Source of the DNA: Haliclona indistincta
Lineage: Eukaryota; Porifera; Demospongiae; Haplosclerida; Chalinidae
DNA: 64,000 nt
Assembly (NCBI GenBank): GCA_964017065.1
Contig: OZ024785.1
Coordinates: 3,820,588 to 3,884,587, forward strand
Reading direction: 5' to 3'
The position numbers were made by a program, and so were the translations under genes. Under the pieces are notes generated by a model, which worked only from the letters and a program-made list of their open reading frames with translations, made no database searches and was not told where the DNA came from. Below, in pieces: positions 1-13,444 of this stretch (its first letter is position 1; each line of letters opens with the position of its first letter).

Positions 1-2409
1 CCAGATACTGTTAGGAAAAAAACTGACGTCACTTCACAGTCTGAAGAAACTGAGTCACTGAGAAGAGATCATACTGACTGCCATTGCTCTACCAACCCAC
101 AAGCTCCTCCAGATGCTGAACCAGATAATAATACCAAGAGAAAAAGTGATAACACTAGTATGCTGTCTGAGGACAAAGATATTGAATCCCAGCAAGGCTC
201 TATTATTATCTCAACAGTTTCTCCCCACCTTCTCCCTACGTTGTCTAAAAGTAAAAAGCAGGAACCAGTCTATGCTGATCTCCATCGCTCTTCTAATCCA
301 CCAGCTCCTCCTCTACCTGTTGAACCAGTACAATATGCTACTGTCAAGAAACAAACTGCTACAGTTTCAGGGGAACTAGTCTATACTGATCTCCAACACT
401 CTCCTAATCCACCAGCTCCTCCTCCAGCTGCTGAACCAGTACCAGTGCAATATGCTGTCAATACTAATCTCCAGCACTCTAGCATGTCTTCTACTGTTTT
501 ATCACAGGTAATTATTGTTAATCAATATTAAAATTTTTAGTCAATATTTTCAATACTGTTGATTTTACAGCCTGAGCAAAACCAACCTCAAGTTCGTGTG
601 GACTCTACATCTGGTTGTTATTCTGAAAGTGATGACATCAGTATTTCTATGATGCCTACTGAGTCTACTGAGTCTACTGAGTCTGCTGGACCTGGTCAAA
701 CAGTGTTTCTACTACCGCCAGCTCGTAATCCTCTATTTGCTCATGCAAACTTACCCTCTGAAGATAATGGTTTGTCTAATTAATGGAGTGTTTTACAAGA
801 TGTGTGTGGTTAATTCTGGGGCTTTGTTTTATATTAATAACCATTGTTGTCTAGTCATGTGCATTACTGTGCTGTAGTTAGTTGTATGTCATACAAGAAC
901 TGCTTTGCATCACTTAGGTTCCTGTGCTGTATTATATTACAATCCTCAACCGTCATTGGATTGTCAAGACACCAACAAAGATAAAAACAGTGAGTTGATT
1001 GTGTATTATGAGAGTTTCTTTTATCATCTTGCTTAGCACACGTCGTTCCTGACCGTGCTGTTAAGAACAACATTCATGTGGTGGCAGAAACCAGAGGTGG
1101 TGGTGGTAATACCAATGAAGATAGCTACATGTATCATCATGGTACAGTTCAGCATTTCCCTTTTATTTATCAAGAAGCACCACCTTCAGAGGATACCTCA
1201 TTTAGAGAAGAAGAATCTTTGGTAAGTTCATAAAGATTGTTTGTTGAGTTGTCAAACAATGTGCAATCTCTTCAGGCCATGGGCAAGGCTCTTTTTCCAA
1301 CACCAATGCTTGCATGCAACAATGATTCTGATTCTCTTATCGTGGTAAGTGTGATGTTCATAATTATTATGAAATGCTCATTCACCGACTAACACAGGAT
1401 GAACCTAATCCACCAGGCTCTCCACTACCTGTTGAACCAGTACAATATGCTACAGCCAGTGAACACACTAACAACACTGAGACAAAACATTCAACTGAGG
1501 ACACAGCTATGTGTACTCAGGAGTCACACGATGCTGATACTGAACTCGTATTAGTGAATTGTGTGCGTGTCTCTATGCACATGACTGACTGGAGTCTACC
1601 CTTGAGTGAAAGTTCAGTTTTTATACAGCGTCAGTCAATTTCATCAGATGAATTGACGCCACCATCATCAGCAGATCAACACACAATGCTCACACAAACT
1701 GTCTCCTCTCTGATGAGTGAAGAACAAATTGTCAGCTCTGTGGTAAGGTGCTTACCTGCAACACGATTGCTTTATTCTTCATCTTCATGTATTAGATTAA
1801 ACCCATTGACAAAATGAATGAAGGAATGAGGACTGGAATGAAACCGCATAGCAGTCTTCACGAATATTACAGGAGCAATCTTTGCGTAAGTATTCATGAT
1901 CATATCCCAACAATAGACAAACGTAATTTCTTTTGTGTTCAATGCAGTGGTGCTTTGAGGAACAGGTTTCTGTATCACACGTGGTAAAAGAAATCATCTC
2001 CAACCTGGCATTGAACTTTTTCTTGAGCATTGTGTGTAGTCTTGCAGTGGATACTATAACATGGCTGGAATCCTTTCAAGATAACACTATTGAGTGTACC
2101 ATAGTGGTACGCTATATAATGAACAAACTGATAGAGGCTTTGCTGGATGCTATGGTGTACTCTGCAGCTGCAGTGAATCTCATTGATGTGTGCCCGTTTT
2201 TCCGCACAATTTCAACTGTGGTTTTTTGGACGTCAACTTTAGTCTTACTTGAAGTTGTCGTCATTCTTCCAGTCTACGATTGGGACAATAGAAATTTTCA
2301 CAGAATGAATCTACTGGTAAGTGTATTATACTGTGTATTGATTTTAATATTATTGTATTCTTTCCAGTCCGAACTTCCCTCATATCGTGATTGGCCGCAA
2401 TATTGCTGA
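1..2409 (+). CDS. Receptor A, 3' part: long cytoplasmic tail with ITIM-like motifs (5' end outside window)
   Basis: Inferred exons: 1-507, 571-769, 1037-1221, 1276-1344, 1398-1742, 1796-1885, 1948-2316, 2368-2409 (stop TGA). All junctions are GT..AG and keep one frame (601 residues in window). The first exon is open from base 1. It carries VQYATV and LVYTDL, both fitting the ITIM pattern [ILVS]xYxx[ILV], plus EPVYADL and proline-rich PPAPPLP stretches that could bind SH3 domains. VQYATA recurs in exon 5. The SEDT/SEDEE acidic block in exon 3 and the last two exons (ending ..NLL then SELPSY) correspond to the tail of gene D. Exon 7 is unusual: 123 residues with two hydrophobic stretches and no clear counterpart in D. 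An alternative end is the in-frame stop at 781-783 if the GTTTGT donor at 770 is not used. Ectodomain and membrane exons must lie upstream. No function is assigned beyond an inferred inhibitory-type signalling tail. Confidence 0.65.
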
Positions 2410-2590
2410 ACACTTGTGTGTAGTTCGGGACAGTTGTTTATTTATTTTAGTGTGTTGTCTGCTTAGTCAGTCCTGAACTTGAATGCTTATGCTAGTACAC
2501 TGCATAAATGCAAAGTTGCTGTGTAAAGTTGCCGTATTACTCTAATAATTATGTAAAGTGGGCGTGACAATTATTTTAAAATGCTCAAAG

Positions 2591-5500
2591 ATGTCTGCAT
2601 CTGGTAGAGATCAGATCGTTCTCATATTTTACGTTGCGCTCTACTTTAGTTTGTGTACTCCTTCACGCAGTTTGGAATCGGACGAAGACAGATGTATTGA
2701 AAGCGTCGATTGTGGAAACAACCTCCCATCTTCCTGCCTGCAGGCACAGTCATGCTGTAAGTTTATAGTCCCGCTTAGTACTCCACCACTCTAACATTTT
2801 ACCCTCTTTAGCGATTCTTATCAATCAAGCAGTTGTGTATGCTTACAGTGACGAGGTAGTGAGCTTCACTGGCACTTATAACAGTAGCTGTCCGGCCGTT
2901 ACTAACCTTGAGTGCTATGTCAATGGTTGCAAGAGCTGGAACACTTCCTTCGCTGGGCAGACATTGAGATGTGATGTTTGTACCAACGCCAATCAGACTA
3001 CTGAAGTAGCATTTCGCGCTTTTCATCATCAGAAAGGTTTCTGTTCGGACACCGCCTATTTACATCCAATAGGTAAGGACAACATATAAATTATAGACTA
3101 TACATGTACCTGTGATATAGGGAAACCGCCAAAAGTTACGGATCTTACGTACAAGTTGGATTGTCGGGGATTCATTGTTTCGTGGAACCATTCTTTAGTG
3201 AATACAACTCATTTTTTGGTAACCGTAACTTCAAATGAAGAGAAACTATATCAAAATACGACAAAGAATACCTCATTCTACTACACAACTGTTGGTTGGA
3301 ACAGATCCGCTGAATACGAAGTCACAGTACAAGCGGTCAATCCTTCTGGCGCATCTTTAGCTACAACAAAGAATATCAACTTAAACAAAAGTAAGATGCT
3401 CAAATCCACTAGCATCTCTGTACATGCATATAACCAGCTTTGGGTTAGAGATCTTAAACTTACTTTGATATGTATGCTCTAACTTTGGCTTTGGTAATGA
3501 ATAATGAGTATTTTTTACAAACTTTTATAGTTGTTTCAAAGCTCATGTTTACAATGTGCTAATGCTTCTCTCAGATTCAGATCTTGACATTACGAAGCAT
3601 CTTGTGCGAATGAATGATAATGGGTTGCCCACTATACAAGTGACCTTTGGACCGGTTAGTGAGTAATGTGTTTAATAACTAGTGTTGTTGATCATTGTGG
3701 TTTCTTATTACTTGCTCATAGTTTGCTCCTGACTGCCCATTAAGACGCCCACATTATCTACATGCCTTCATTGCTTGTCACTATGAGGGCAAAGAACAAA
3801 GACACATGCGTTTGTCGGCTGAGATCAAGGATGGAGAGAGTTCTGTTATTCTGAATTTGAAAGAGATACGAACGTCTCGTCATTGTGAAGCTACTCTAAG
3901 CATCCATGGACGAAATTTGTCAGCGTTTGACTTCAGTATGTCATGCATGTGTTGTGTACTGACATGTCTGTGTTGCATACTAAATATAATTTTACCCATA
4001 AATTAGAATTCTGAAGTTAATTTTTTAGAATGAGTATTCACAGCTCTATGCTTGTGTTGGTCCTTGAAATTTGTTGAAACTACCTAACCACTGACTATAT
4101 TTAAGTTGGTACAGGGGTCAGCCCAGAAGCGACATGTTCGTAAGATATGGGCCCATATCGTATGAACATGTGTGCATGCAGTTTCATTTCTGTGGGTGTG
4201 GCTTGCTGCCAATATCCATGAGTAAATACATAGAACCCCTTTTCAATAATACCAGGAGCATATTGAGCCAGAAGTGGGCGAGGGAACGTGTGACTCTGTA
4301 TTCTCACAAATTCGGGGAAATACAAACATGAATGCTGTCTGACATGGGAACCATTGCTGTCTATACTGTACTGCTGCTAGGGTTATGCTGCTTACTAACA
4401 CTTTACATTGACAACTTTATGATCTGAAAGGCGACTAGGCTAGAGTTGCATTTGATCCATCTATACATTATTTTTAGCATCAGAATTTTGCTGTTTACAG
4501 AGTTGTACGCTCCTTTGATCAGAATGTCTCGATGAGCTCCTAATAATAATGTACATGTACAACAACTAGTGGTGGGTGTTGCTCTACAAATGAATGTCTG
4601 CATAACACACTCTGTCTATTACTCACACTATGATCAAGTATGTTGCTTTGTTATAGGTATGTTCGACGTTCAAAATGTCACTATGACTGTCGATGGAAAC
4701 TTCGTTCTTGTTCAGTGTATCTATGCACTGAACAGCCAAGCACGAGGTTGCTGTATCAAATCAGCTACACAAAAAGACCTCAATCCACTTTGGATTGAAC
4801 GAAATATTTCTACTACAAGACCATTTGGTCCACTACGCAATGGTTCACACCACTTCATCGTGTCCTCATCACAAAGATGTGACTTTACTGAAGTTGATTA
4901 TACAACCACCATATCACTTATGTATAGCAGTAATGAAAGTAAGCAACAGTATATCATTGTAATTTTGACTTATTGTGCTTTTTTCAGCTAACAGAAAAGA
5001 TGCTTCATTTGGTAAATTTCTTATTTTCATCTACTACTATACTTATGTGTTTCTTTAGCCGGACCAATTGCTGGAGCAGTAGTGGGTGCCATTTTGGTTT
5101 TGTTTGTCATAGTATTACTGGTTGGCGGTGTTTTGGGATCAATAGCATGTTATCGTCATTGTGAGTCGACATAATTTTTTGATTAAATAATTTTTTCTTT
5201 GCTCAAATTTAGTCACTTCTAAAAAGAGGACAATAAAATTTAATGAGTGAGTTATAATTATGTCACAGATTTGTTTATTTTAGTCTCAGATGTAGGGATG
5301 ATGGTCATAATGAATCACAGCGTGAAACGTAGGTTATGATAATTATTGTTTAATAAGTCAAGTTTGATTGTTGTACACAGAGATCTATCACAAGCCGTGA
5401 GTGAATCTACAGCCACTGTCACTGATGATTCGTTTACAAACTTACTGGTAAGACAGTAGTGTCACTAGTGTGCACTGCCCATATTATACGCATATCTCTG

Positions 5501-5867
5501 TCAGAGCGATCATAAAAAGGGAGAGAATGAACTTGTAAGGAACAAATTAGTCATTCCGAATGCGCCACCCGATGCAGTTCTTTCAGTCGCTCCAAGACCT
5601 ATTCCTAAAAGAGAAAACGAATTCGAAATGACTTCTAAGGAACCCAATAGAGAAACAGGAGAAGGTCTATCAAAGGTGGAAGTACCATCTGCTCAGACTA
5701 AGCCTGAGAAGATCTCACAGCTAGTTCCAGCACCACCGCCTACTACACAGAACAAGGCCAATACTGTGTTCAGTAAAGTGCCACCCACTTGTAGACATGA
5801 CGGAGATATGGGCTATCTGCAAAACGGTATTCCTGAGTCAGAAAACTGGTTAGTGAGTTCACAATAG
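2591..5867 (+). CDS. Receptor B: signal peptide, Cys-rich/Ig-like domain, FN3 domains, TM, short tail
   Basis: Inferred exons: 2591-2756, 2812-3072, 3121-3390, 3575-3654, 3722-3935, 4657-4938, 4988-5011, 5059-5160, 5213-5246, 5284-5328, 5381-5447, 5505-5867 (635 aa). Residues 1-27 form a signal peptide. Residues 56-142 form a Cys-rich domain that may be Ig-like. Residues 143-232 are a recognisable FN3 domain (PPKVTDL start, IVSW, YEVTVQAVNPSG end). Residues 233-330 are a second FN3-like unit over two exons. Residues 331-424 are a membrane-proximal domain. Residues 433-466 include a Gly-rich TM helix. The 170-residue tail has no strict ITIM. Ectodomain introns are mostly phase 1, as in the neighbouring family, and the layout matches receptor G, but nucleotide identity to the array is low. 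The 722-base intron after 3935 is much longer than the others. The last exon may instead splice near 5850 to an exon at about 5909. Confidence 0.7.
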
Positions 5868-7116
5868 TTACGTATACATTACAAGAACTTTTTCACCTCT
5901 TTCTTTAGAATTATGTCAAAGCCGTATGTTCCTGTCATTTGCAAGCATGATAGCATTTCAATACTTTTCAACTGCTACAAACATTATGCCCTGTGAGACT
6001 ATAGTTGTGCTGTATTGATATACTGTCTTAGAAAACCTTGTTTTATCGTTATACTGAGATGTTGTTCATTTTTTATTCTGTATTTAACCATAGACTTTAT
6101 TATTAATATTTGTCATACTACATAATTATACAGCTACATATGTACTACAAGTGACAAAGTGTGTAAATTGTTTTCAACACAATGCACTATTTGTATGAGG
6201 AAACTACCGAGCAATACATATACCGTATAAACACCAGGCGGGGATTCGAACTGGTCTTCCTCGCAGTCAGAGACCAACTGGGTTGAGCCATTTGAATTAC
6301 TTTACACCATGCGTAGCGGGCTGCTTACTTATTTCAGCCAGGTATTTTAATTATTCAAAGAAATAAGGTGGTGTCTACAGCCACTCCCACTGTTGCCATA
6401 GATTTACTAACTAAAACGATATCACACATGCCGTTCTAGAATAAGGACTCAAATGATGGATTGTAAGTAACAAATCTAGCAATTTACCACTTGAGTTAAG
6501 ACCTCACAGCATTGTGAGCATGAAGGAGGAGGTTGTTCACTATTCAAACATATCTGTCTCACTCAAAACTGGATGATCCTGTGAGCATGCTGTATGTAGT
6601 CTACAGAACCAATGAGAAATAATGCTGTTGTAGCAAATCTGTGCATGCACTGCATAAAAAGTATTATTGAAGACAGTGATTGAGGATGCCTATTTTCTGT
6701 CAGTATTGGCTGTGTACCCAAGTAGTTTGAAAGATCACTACTGAGAGAACAGTCTATTATTCAAAAAGTTGCTTGCTTGATACATAACAAGCAATTGTGT
6801 CAACAGTATCTTCATTTTCTGTTTGTTGTTTACTCTAATGAGTTGTGTACCAGTAACAAATCAACCACCATCATATTCCCAGTTCACGAGAGCATCTATA
6901 GTTGAATAATAGTGCAAACAGGATCACTCTATAATAGCAATTTTATAACAACTGTAAACCTGACTTTTACTTTCATGTGTAGTACTACGTTGATATAATT
7001 ATTTTGTGAGCATAATTATTACAGTGCTAGATATACTCAGATACTGGACTGGTCATATACCAACCCCTCTTCCTTACTACAGTCTTTGAGTGGTTTAGTT
7101 AGCTAGGAGGCTTTAA
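5868..7116. other. Intergenic stretch between receptors B and C
   Basis: AT-rich DNA without convincing coding exons. It holds a tRNA-like sequence at about 6233-6295 on the minus strand, listed separately. I see no clear TATA box for gene C, whose signal-peptide ATG is at 7117. Confidence 0.5.
6233..6295 (-). ncRNA. tRNA-like sequence, probably a SINE head or tRNA relic
   Basis: Read on the minus strand it has an A-box-like TGGCTCAACCCAGTTGG and a B-box-like AGTTCGAATCC at tRNA-like spacing. I could not fold a full cloverleaf with a clear acceptor stem, so a functional tRNA gene is unlikely. A tRNA-derived SINE fragment is the simplest reading. Confidence 0.35.
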
Positions 7117-9096
7117 ATGAAGCCTCGAGTTCTTGCTATTGGCCATGGTTTATCGTTGGAATCTCTGACTGTAGCTCTCTTCTGCATTTGGATTATGTCC
7201 AGAACTGCTCATTCTGCAGGTATGTTAGTAACAAATTATACACAAGCACAGTAAAAGCTTTTTGCTGTTAAAAAATTCTCTAACATTTTCAGATGGTCCA
7301 GTGTCAGTGAGTGCACTGGTTGGAGAGAATGCTGTGTTCCACTGTAATGGTAGTGGTATCATTATAGCATGGACAGTGGATGGATTGCTAGGAACTGACA
7401 TCAGAATTGTAGAACGTGGGATAACTTTCCATAATATTATACCATCATCAGGCACAGTACAGTCCACTCTCACTGTACCAGCAACACAAGAGAACAATGG
7501 CACTACTGTACAGTGTATAGTGTTCCCTGGTTCAGTGACCAGCAACAATGCTACGCTGACTGTTCTCCCTGGTGAGCTGTAAACTGTATGCACAATGTAT
7601 GTATGCATGCATATGCAGGTATTGATCCAGTTGTCAATGTGAGGTTCACTCCATCATTCAGTGCTGTACTGTGGGATCCTCCAGCAACTGCTGGTGTACT
7701 CAGTGGTCTCTCCTACAATGTTACTGTAATGAACAACAACACTGGTCAAGTAGTTGTCAACAACACTACCAACAATAATAACTATGTGTTGGATATTCAG
7801 CCGTGCATGTACTACATAGCTAATGTGACAGCATTCTCATCTCAGCATCATAGTGAGAGTGTATTTACTGGAGGGAGAGCACCAGGAGGTGAGTGAGAGG
7901 CCATATGTACAATGAGATAATCAATAAATTATGATAGCAGTAATCAATAAATTATGATAGCAGTAAAATTATTATTTCTACAGAGTACTATGATCTTATG
8001 GAAGTATCAACAGCTCTGATAGTTAGCTACAATATCACTCATTTTGCTGTGATTTTTGCTATTGATATACACCAGGTGAAATGTTATATCACTGTTTGGG
8101 ATTAAAATCATATTGTTTTGTATCCATATATAGCATGGTGTCCCGGTCTGTCCTGATCAAGAGCTGTTGCTTGTAACATATCCAACTGCAAACAGTTCAG
8201 ATAAAAGTAGACATGCTAAATTGTGAAGACGGCTCTATTCAGTATGTCTAGTTGATTATTTTCTACTATGATCTTTTCAATTTGCTCACGATAGGCTCTT
8301 ATACTACTCAGACCTGTAATGTATCCAGTGACCAGCACACTAGCTCCATACTAGTGGAGTGTACATTTGTCATCAATTCAACAGCACCAGCGATTGTAGT
8401 GATACAAGATGACCAGAGTCAATATACCATCAACAAGACACTGCAGAGACTGCTGCAGGATAGTGATAAAGGATCTGTCAACATTACTGGTCTACCAGCA
8501 GGAGAGTATAGTGTGAGAGTGTATGACAACAGTCCAGCTACTGACAGCACTAGTGCTGCATATCAGCATTCTCAGTTAATACACATTATGGGACTACCTA
8601 CTGGTTCTACAGGAAGTAACGTTTTATCCACCATTAATGCAGCAAATATTTCAGGTAATGAGTTATTGATACATGTATCTGTTATCAATAGCCATCTTTT
8701 ATCCAAGTTTATTTAGTAGTCACATCAACACCACAACATGAGAATGCAAACAGCAACAACACAATCATACTAACTTCCACCATTACTACTGGACTAGTAG
8801 TGTTGATACTGCTTGTTACACTGATTACTAGTATAATAGTGTGCTCAACTGTTGCTCTGAGAAAAAAGCACGCAGGTACGCATAATTCTATGTACTCGTT
8901 TTATATTTTATTTTCTATAGGAGGTGCAACAGGTGTTATAGATCATGTACCAGTTGATGATAATCCTGCTTACATCACAATGAAGAGGATCACCTTGAAC
9001 AAGAACACTGCTTATGAGACTGTTAATATGAAAGACTGTCATTATGAGACTGTCACTGCAGCTGGCGATTATGAAACTGTTGACATAATGTTATGA
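7117..9096 (+). pseudogene. Receptor C: Ig-FN3-TM receptor with short YETV tail; one ectodomain exon damaged
   Basis: Exons: 7117-7219 (signal peptide), 7293-7571 (Ig), 7619-7888 (FN3), 7984-8075, 8134-8241, 8295-8654 (conserved domain 5), 8717-8875 (TM), 8921-9096 (tail, stop TGA). The Ig exon has the FHC...W...C core. FN3 has VLWDPP and ends in TAFSS. The TM helix is followed by a basic anchor. The tail has PAYITM (a YxxM motif), TAYETV (ITSM pattern TxYxxV), HYETV and DYETV. Exon 8134-8241 is 108 bases against 196 and 211 in D and H. It has lost about 90-100 bases and its frame stops at TGA near 8222. Exons 4 and 5 together form a 1-0-1 phase cassette, so skipping both restores an open receptor. 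It could therefore be a live gene with altered splicing rather than dead. Confidence 0.75.
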
Positions 9097-9280
9097 AAAT
9101 TACTGAATATTAATTAGTGTAGCTCTGCGGCTTGATCACCTGACTAGGTTAGACTCATGCTCGATCGACGGTCTTACTCTAGCTACTTTCATGGACTCTT
9201 GCTACGAAGAGTTACACGTATTGAGCATAACTTGAAGCTGCAACGGCGCTGCAGGGATTTGATGAGCTGATAACTTAAAT

Positions 9281-12200
9281 ATGATCTTATACTCGTTGTT
9301 CCATTCTCTAGCACTCATATGCATAAAGGCTCCAGTGTCAGTGAGTGCACTGGTTGGAGAGAATGCTCTGTTCCACTGCAATGGTAGTGGTTTCACTGTA
9401 CTGTGGTTAGTGGATGGATTACCGAGCATGAGTTCTGGCAATATAGCTCGAGGAATAAGTGATTATACAGAATCATCAGGCATAGTACAGTCCACTCTCA
9501 CTGTACCAGCAACACTAGTGAACAATGGCACTACATGTACTGTACAGTGTGTGATCTATCCTGGTGAGGTGACCAGCAACAATGCTACACTGACTGTTCT
9601 CCCTATACCTGGTGAGCTGTGAAAGACTTTGTGTTGTACTTTAACAATCAATTCACTGATACAGGTATTGGTCCAGTTGTCAATGTAAGATTCATTTCAT
9701 CATTCAGCATTGTTGCATGGAATCCTCTGGTGTACTCAGTGATCTCTCCTATATAGTGATTGTGATGAACAACAACACTGGTCAAGTGATTTTAAACGAA
9801 ACTACTAACAACACCAACCATACACTGCCAATGATTAAAATTAACCTGTGTCAAAGCTACACTATTATTGTGACAGCATTCTCATCTCAGCAACAAAGTG
9901 ATAAGTGTCAAAGCTGTATTGAACATACCAGGAGGTAAGCGAGAATGGTGCTAGTGAATGCCAGCCTGTAGTTATTATTTATGTCATCTCTATAATGAAT
10001 GTGTGTGCTCTGTCTGTCACTATTTTTAGAATACTATGATCTATTCAATGTGTCAGTGGGTAAGTTAGTCAACCACAATCCCACTTACTTGGAAATTACT
10101 TTCAGTATTTACATACAACAGGTAGTTTAGCTATTCAGTCTACTGTACAAGGATTGTAATGACAATACTTGTTTTACTTAGTACGGTGTTCTTCTTTGTC
10201 CTGATCAAGAGCTGCTGATTGAGACTTTGCCAGCATGTTCTGTGAACTATGGAATGAATCTCACAAAACATGGTTCACTGATCCGCACATTCCTTGTTAG
10301 GAAAGGCTATCATTGTGCAGCTAATATTAGCATCGTTGCCAATGACAAAGTAGTTGATGTAAAGACAGTTCTATTCAGTAAGTCATGACTAGTGTTGTGT
10401 TTAATCTGGTCATACTGTGACAGGTTCCTATAATGTTCAAGACTGTGATGTATCCAGTGACCAGCACACTAGCTCCATACTAGTGGAGTGTACATTTGCC
10501 ATCAATTCAACAGCACCAGGGATTGTAGTGATACAAGATGACCAGAGTCAATACACCATCAACAAGACACTGCAGAGACTGCTGCAGGATAGTGATAAAG
10601 GATCTGTCAACATTACTGGTCTACCAGCAGGAGAGTATAGTGTGAGAGTGTATGACAACATGTATAAGAAAGACGACCAACCTGCATACGAACAACCGCA
10701 GTCTCACATAGTCATTATGGCACTACCTTAATCAAGTTCGCCTGTTGTTACAGGTACATAATAGTTGTGGTAGTACATGTATCTCTTTGCTATTGATGTT
10801 TACATTTTGTATCTCATAACAGAAACATCCCTTGCTGAAAGTATTATATCATCGACCATGCAGCACAGTAGTGTCTCTGCTACCAGTACACCTGGTCTAC
10901 CAAGTATGTTTAGCATCAGTGTAATGTGTGGTTAGTGTTGTGTATTCCTCTATAGATAATTCTGCTGTCACCATCGGTCTCACTACTACATGTGTTTTCG
11001 TAGTTGTTGTTGTTGCTATTATTGTAATAGCAATTATCTCATGTTATCTATTGAGAAAGTATAGGCCAGGTAATGACTCACATTCTTATCAATAACAATT
11101 ACTATCAACTATGTTTGTTTCTGTATAGGTAGTTACAATGCAATAAGTAGCAGGTTAGTTTATGGATATTGTATACTATTGAGTACTTGTATCTCATCCT
11201 ATAGTTTTACTACACCCAAACAACCTGTAAGTTACCATGTGATTGCACTTGTACTACACACACATAGTATTCATGGGTTTGTGAAGCAATTATGACTCTA
11301 GTCTAGGATTGGTCCACTTTATAAATGTATCTATCAACAGTCTATTGAGCAAGGACCATTTGACACTGCTGCATCATCCCAACTAGTACTGGTACGAGAT
11401 GCTACTGTCAAGAAGCTAACTACTGACAATACTGTGACTACACAATCTGAGGATGAAACTGTGGTGTCCCAGGAGCAGCAGGGATCAACCCATAACCCTA
11501 CTAACCCATCAGCAGCTGTATCAGAACCAAATGCAGCCATTACACAAACTGAAAAACCCATAACTCTATCATTAGTAGACAATTTCATGCAATCCCAAGG
11601 GCAAGAATCACGCTATGCCGATCCTCTGGACCATCACTCTACTAATCCACCAGGTCCTCTTCTATCTGTTAAACCAGTACAATATGCTACTGTCAAGGAA
11701 CAAACTGATAACACTGTAACTGCACAACCTAAGGTCAGTCATTTGTGTACTGCTAGACGGCGTTGAGTTATAATTTTGGAACAGGGATTCCCACCTACTG
11801 TGGAGACCGATGATGAGAAATGGTCTATGACTCCATTACAGGTACATGCAGGTGTCTTTTTTGTAGATTTTATTCACAGTCATTTGTGTACTAAAACAGG
11901 AACAGGGAGCTCCTTCACAACCTGCTGAGCCCACTCAAAAACTGGCTCACCCTACACAGGTAATCTTCTTTGTTGTTTGATAAAGCATTTCCTTGACGAT
12001 ATTCACATCTAGCATACATGTGAGGATTCATCTGGTTATCACTCAGCCAGTGCACACATTGTGGGTGTTTCTGGTATGTCTACTGACCCTAAAGATGAGG
12101 CAGTGTATGTACAACCATCAACTGACCGTGCCCAATACCCACAACACCAGACCACTAACTCTGTGCTTGCCTCTAATACACCACAAGGTATGCTATTACT

Positions 12201-13444
12201 ATTATTGAGGGAATTCCCAGTGCTTTGATACAGTATGCACATACACATGTATACTTTACTTGTACATAATCCTGAATATTATGTGATTTATTAGAACACA
12301 GAAAAGAGTCTGCTGGTCAGCATACTTACTTTCACAAGAAATCAGAGGAATGTGATACTTCTACTGATCGTAAGCTACACATATGTTTTGTCATCCATTG
12401 CTGATTTCATTATTTTACTCAGCACGAGTACAGCATGTCATTTCTAGTCCAGTTAGTACCAACACTCCTGGTGTGACTAGAGGTGGTGGAATGTATGCTG
12501 AACCTACCAGTGAAGATTGCCATAGTGGATTTGTTCTGCACTTTCCGTGTCTGAAAGAGAATTATGAAAAATTATCACCTTCAGAGGATGAAGAAGCTTT
12601 AATGTCACCTAACCATGTCTCACTAAAACAAGACCAACTAATGTTTGCAGTCAATGCAGTGGTATGTGTAGCTATGCTCATAGTTACTTGATTTGATCTA
12701 ATGCTTTTGTAATCCTCTGCACTGTACAGATGATGATTAAAAGCAATAAAACTAAAAAGGCTCTGTTGCCCACATTCTTGGTGAGTATGTAATTTGTTCC
12801 TGGTCTCAATACATTGATCATTAGAACAACTGCAATAATTATGGGTGGGTGGGTGCGTTCAAGTAGCAAGTGGTATGTCTGACAGAAATAGATTACATTA
12901 GGACTGCATTAGGATAGAATCATAGAGAATTGACCTCTCCTAGTATATCAGTATAGAGTTGACCACTCCTTCTATTCATGTGTTCCTAGTCTCATGTAAC
13001 AGTTTCATTATGTGAACCTGGAGCCCATGTATGTGTGAACTGAACTGTAAATAATGTACATCACCAATACTGTTTGGATATAATGATGCTTTTTTATTTA
13101 CCAGCAACCAGAGGAACCACTCCATGATGAAGTCCACCACTCTGGTAATCCACAGTATCAGGCCGACACTGTCAGTCTACAGTCAGCTTTTAATGACGTC
13201 ATCGGACCTCAGGAGGAGTATGCTAATCACTGGCATTCTACTGACCCACCTGTCGTACAGGACACTGATCCTTTGAATTGCCAAGCATTTGGCACTCATA
13301 CTCATACTGTGTATGAATATGAAAACAAAAATCTTCGCAGAAGAAATATTTTGGTTAGTGCATTGTTAGTATGAAGATTGGTATTTGCTAATTATATTTT
13401 GTTTTATTTTTCTACAGTCTGAGTTGGCATCTTATGGGGCTTGA
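9281..13444 (+). pseudogene. Receptor D: Ig-FN3-TM receptor with long ITIM tail; frameshift and nonsense codon in ectodomain
   Basis: Exons: 9281-9611, 9665-9934, 10030-10121, 10182-10377, 10424-10740 or so, 10823-10903 (Thr/Ser stalk), 10956-11069 (TM), 11129-11153, 11205-11226, 11341-11733, 11785-11841, 11900-11959, 12013-12187, 12295-12369, 12423-12661, 12730-12780, 13105-13353, 13418-13444. The first exon reads a plausible signal peptide straight into Ig, unlike the separate signal exons of C, F, G and H. The tail has VQYATV (ITIM pattern) in the 11341 exon, proline-rich spacers and an SPSEDEE acidic block. Lesions: the FN3 exon lacks about 10 bases after 9718 relative to paralogues, with an in-frame TAG soon after, and regains phase by an extra base near its end. 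Domain 5 has a TAA at 10729-10731 in place of a Ser codon. Tail exons are all open and in phase, so decay is recent or alternative splicing rescues them. Confidence 0.75.

Noticed and set aside
559..783. Stop at 781-783 as the end of gene A
   Set aside because: Downstream exons to 2409 match the order and endings of gene D's tail, and a GTTTGT donor at 770 gives the right phase. Kept only as an alternative end.
7225..7608. Minus-strand open frame opposite the Ig exon of C (similar ones opposite D, G and H)
   Set aside because: Antisense shadow of the conserved Ig exon. It recurs only because the plus-strand sequence is conserved.
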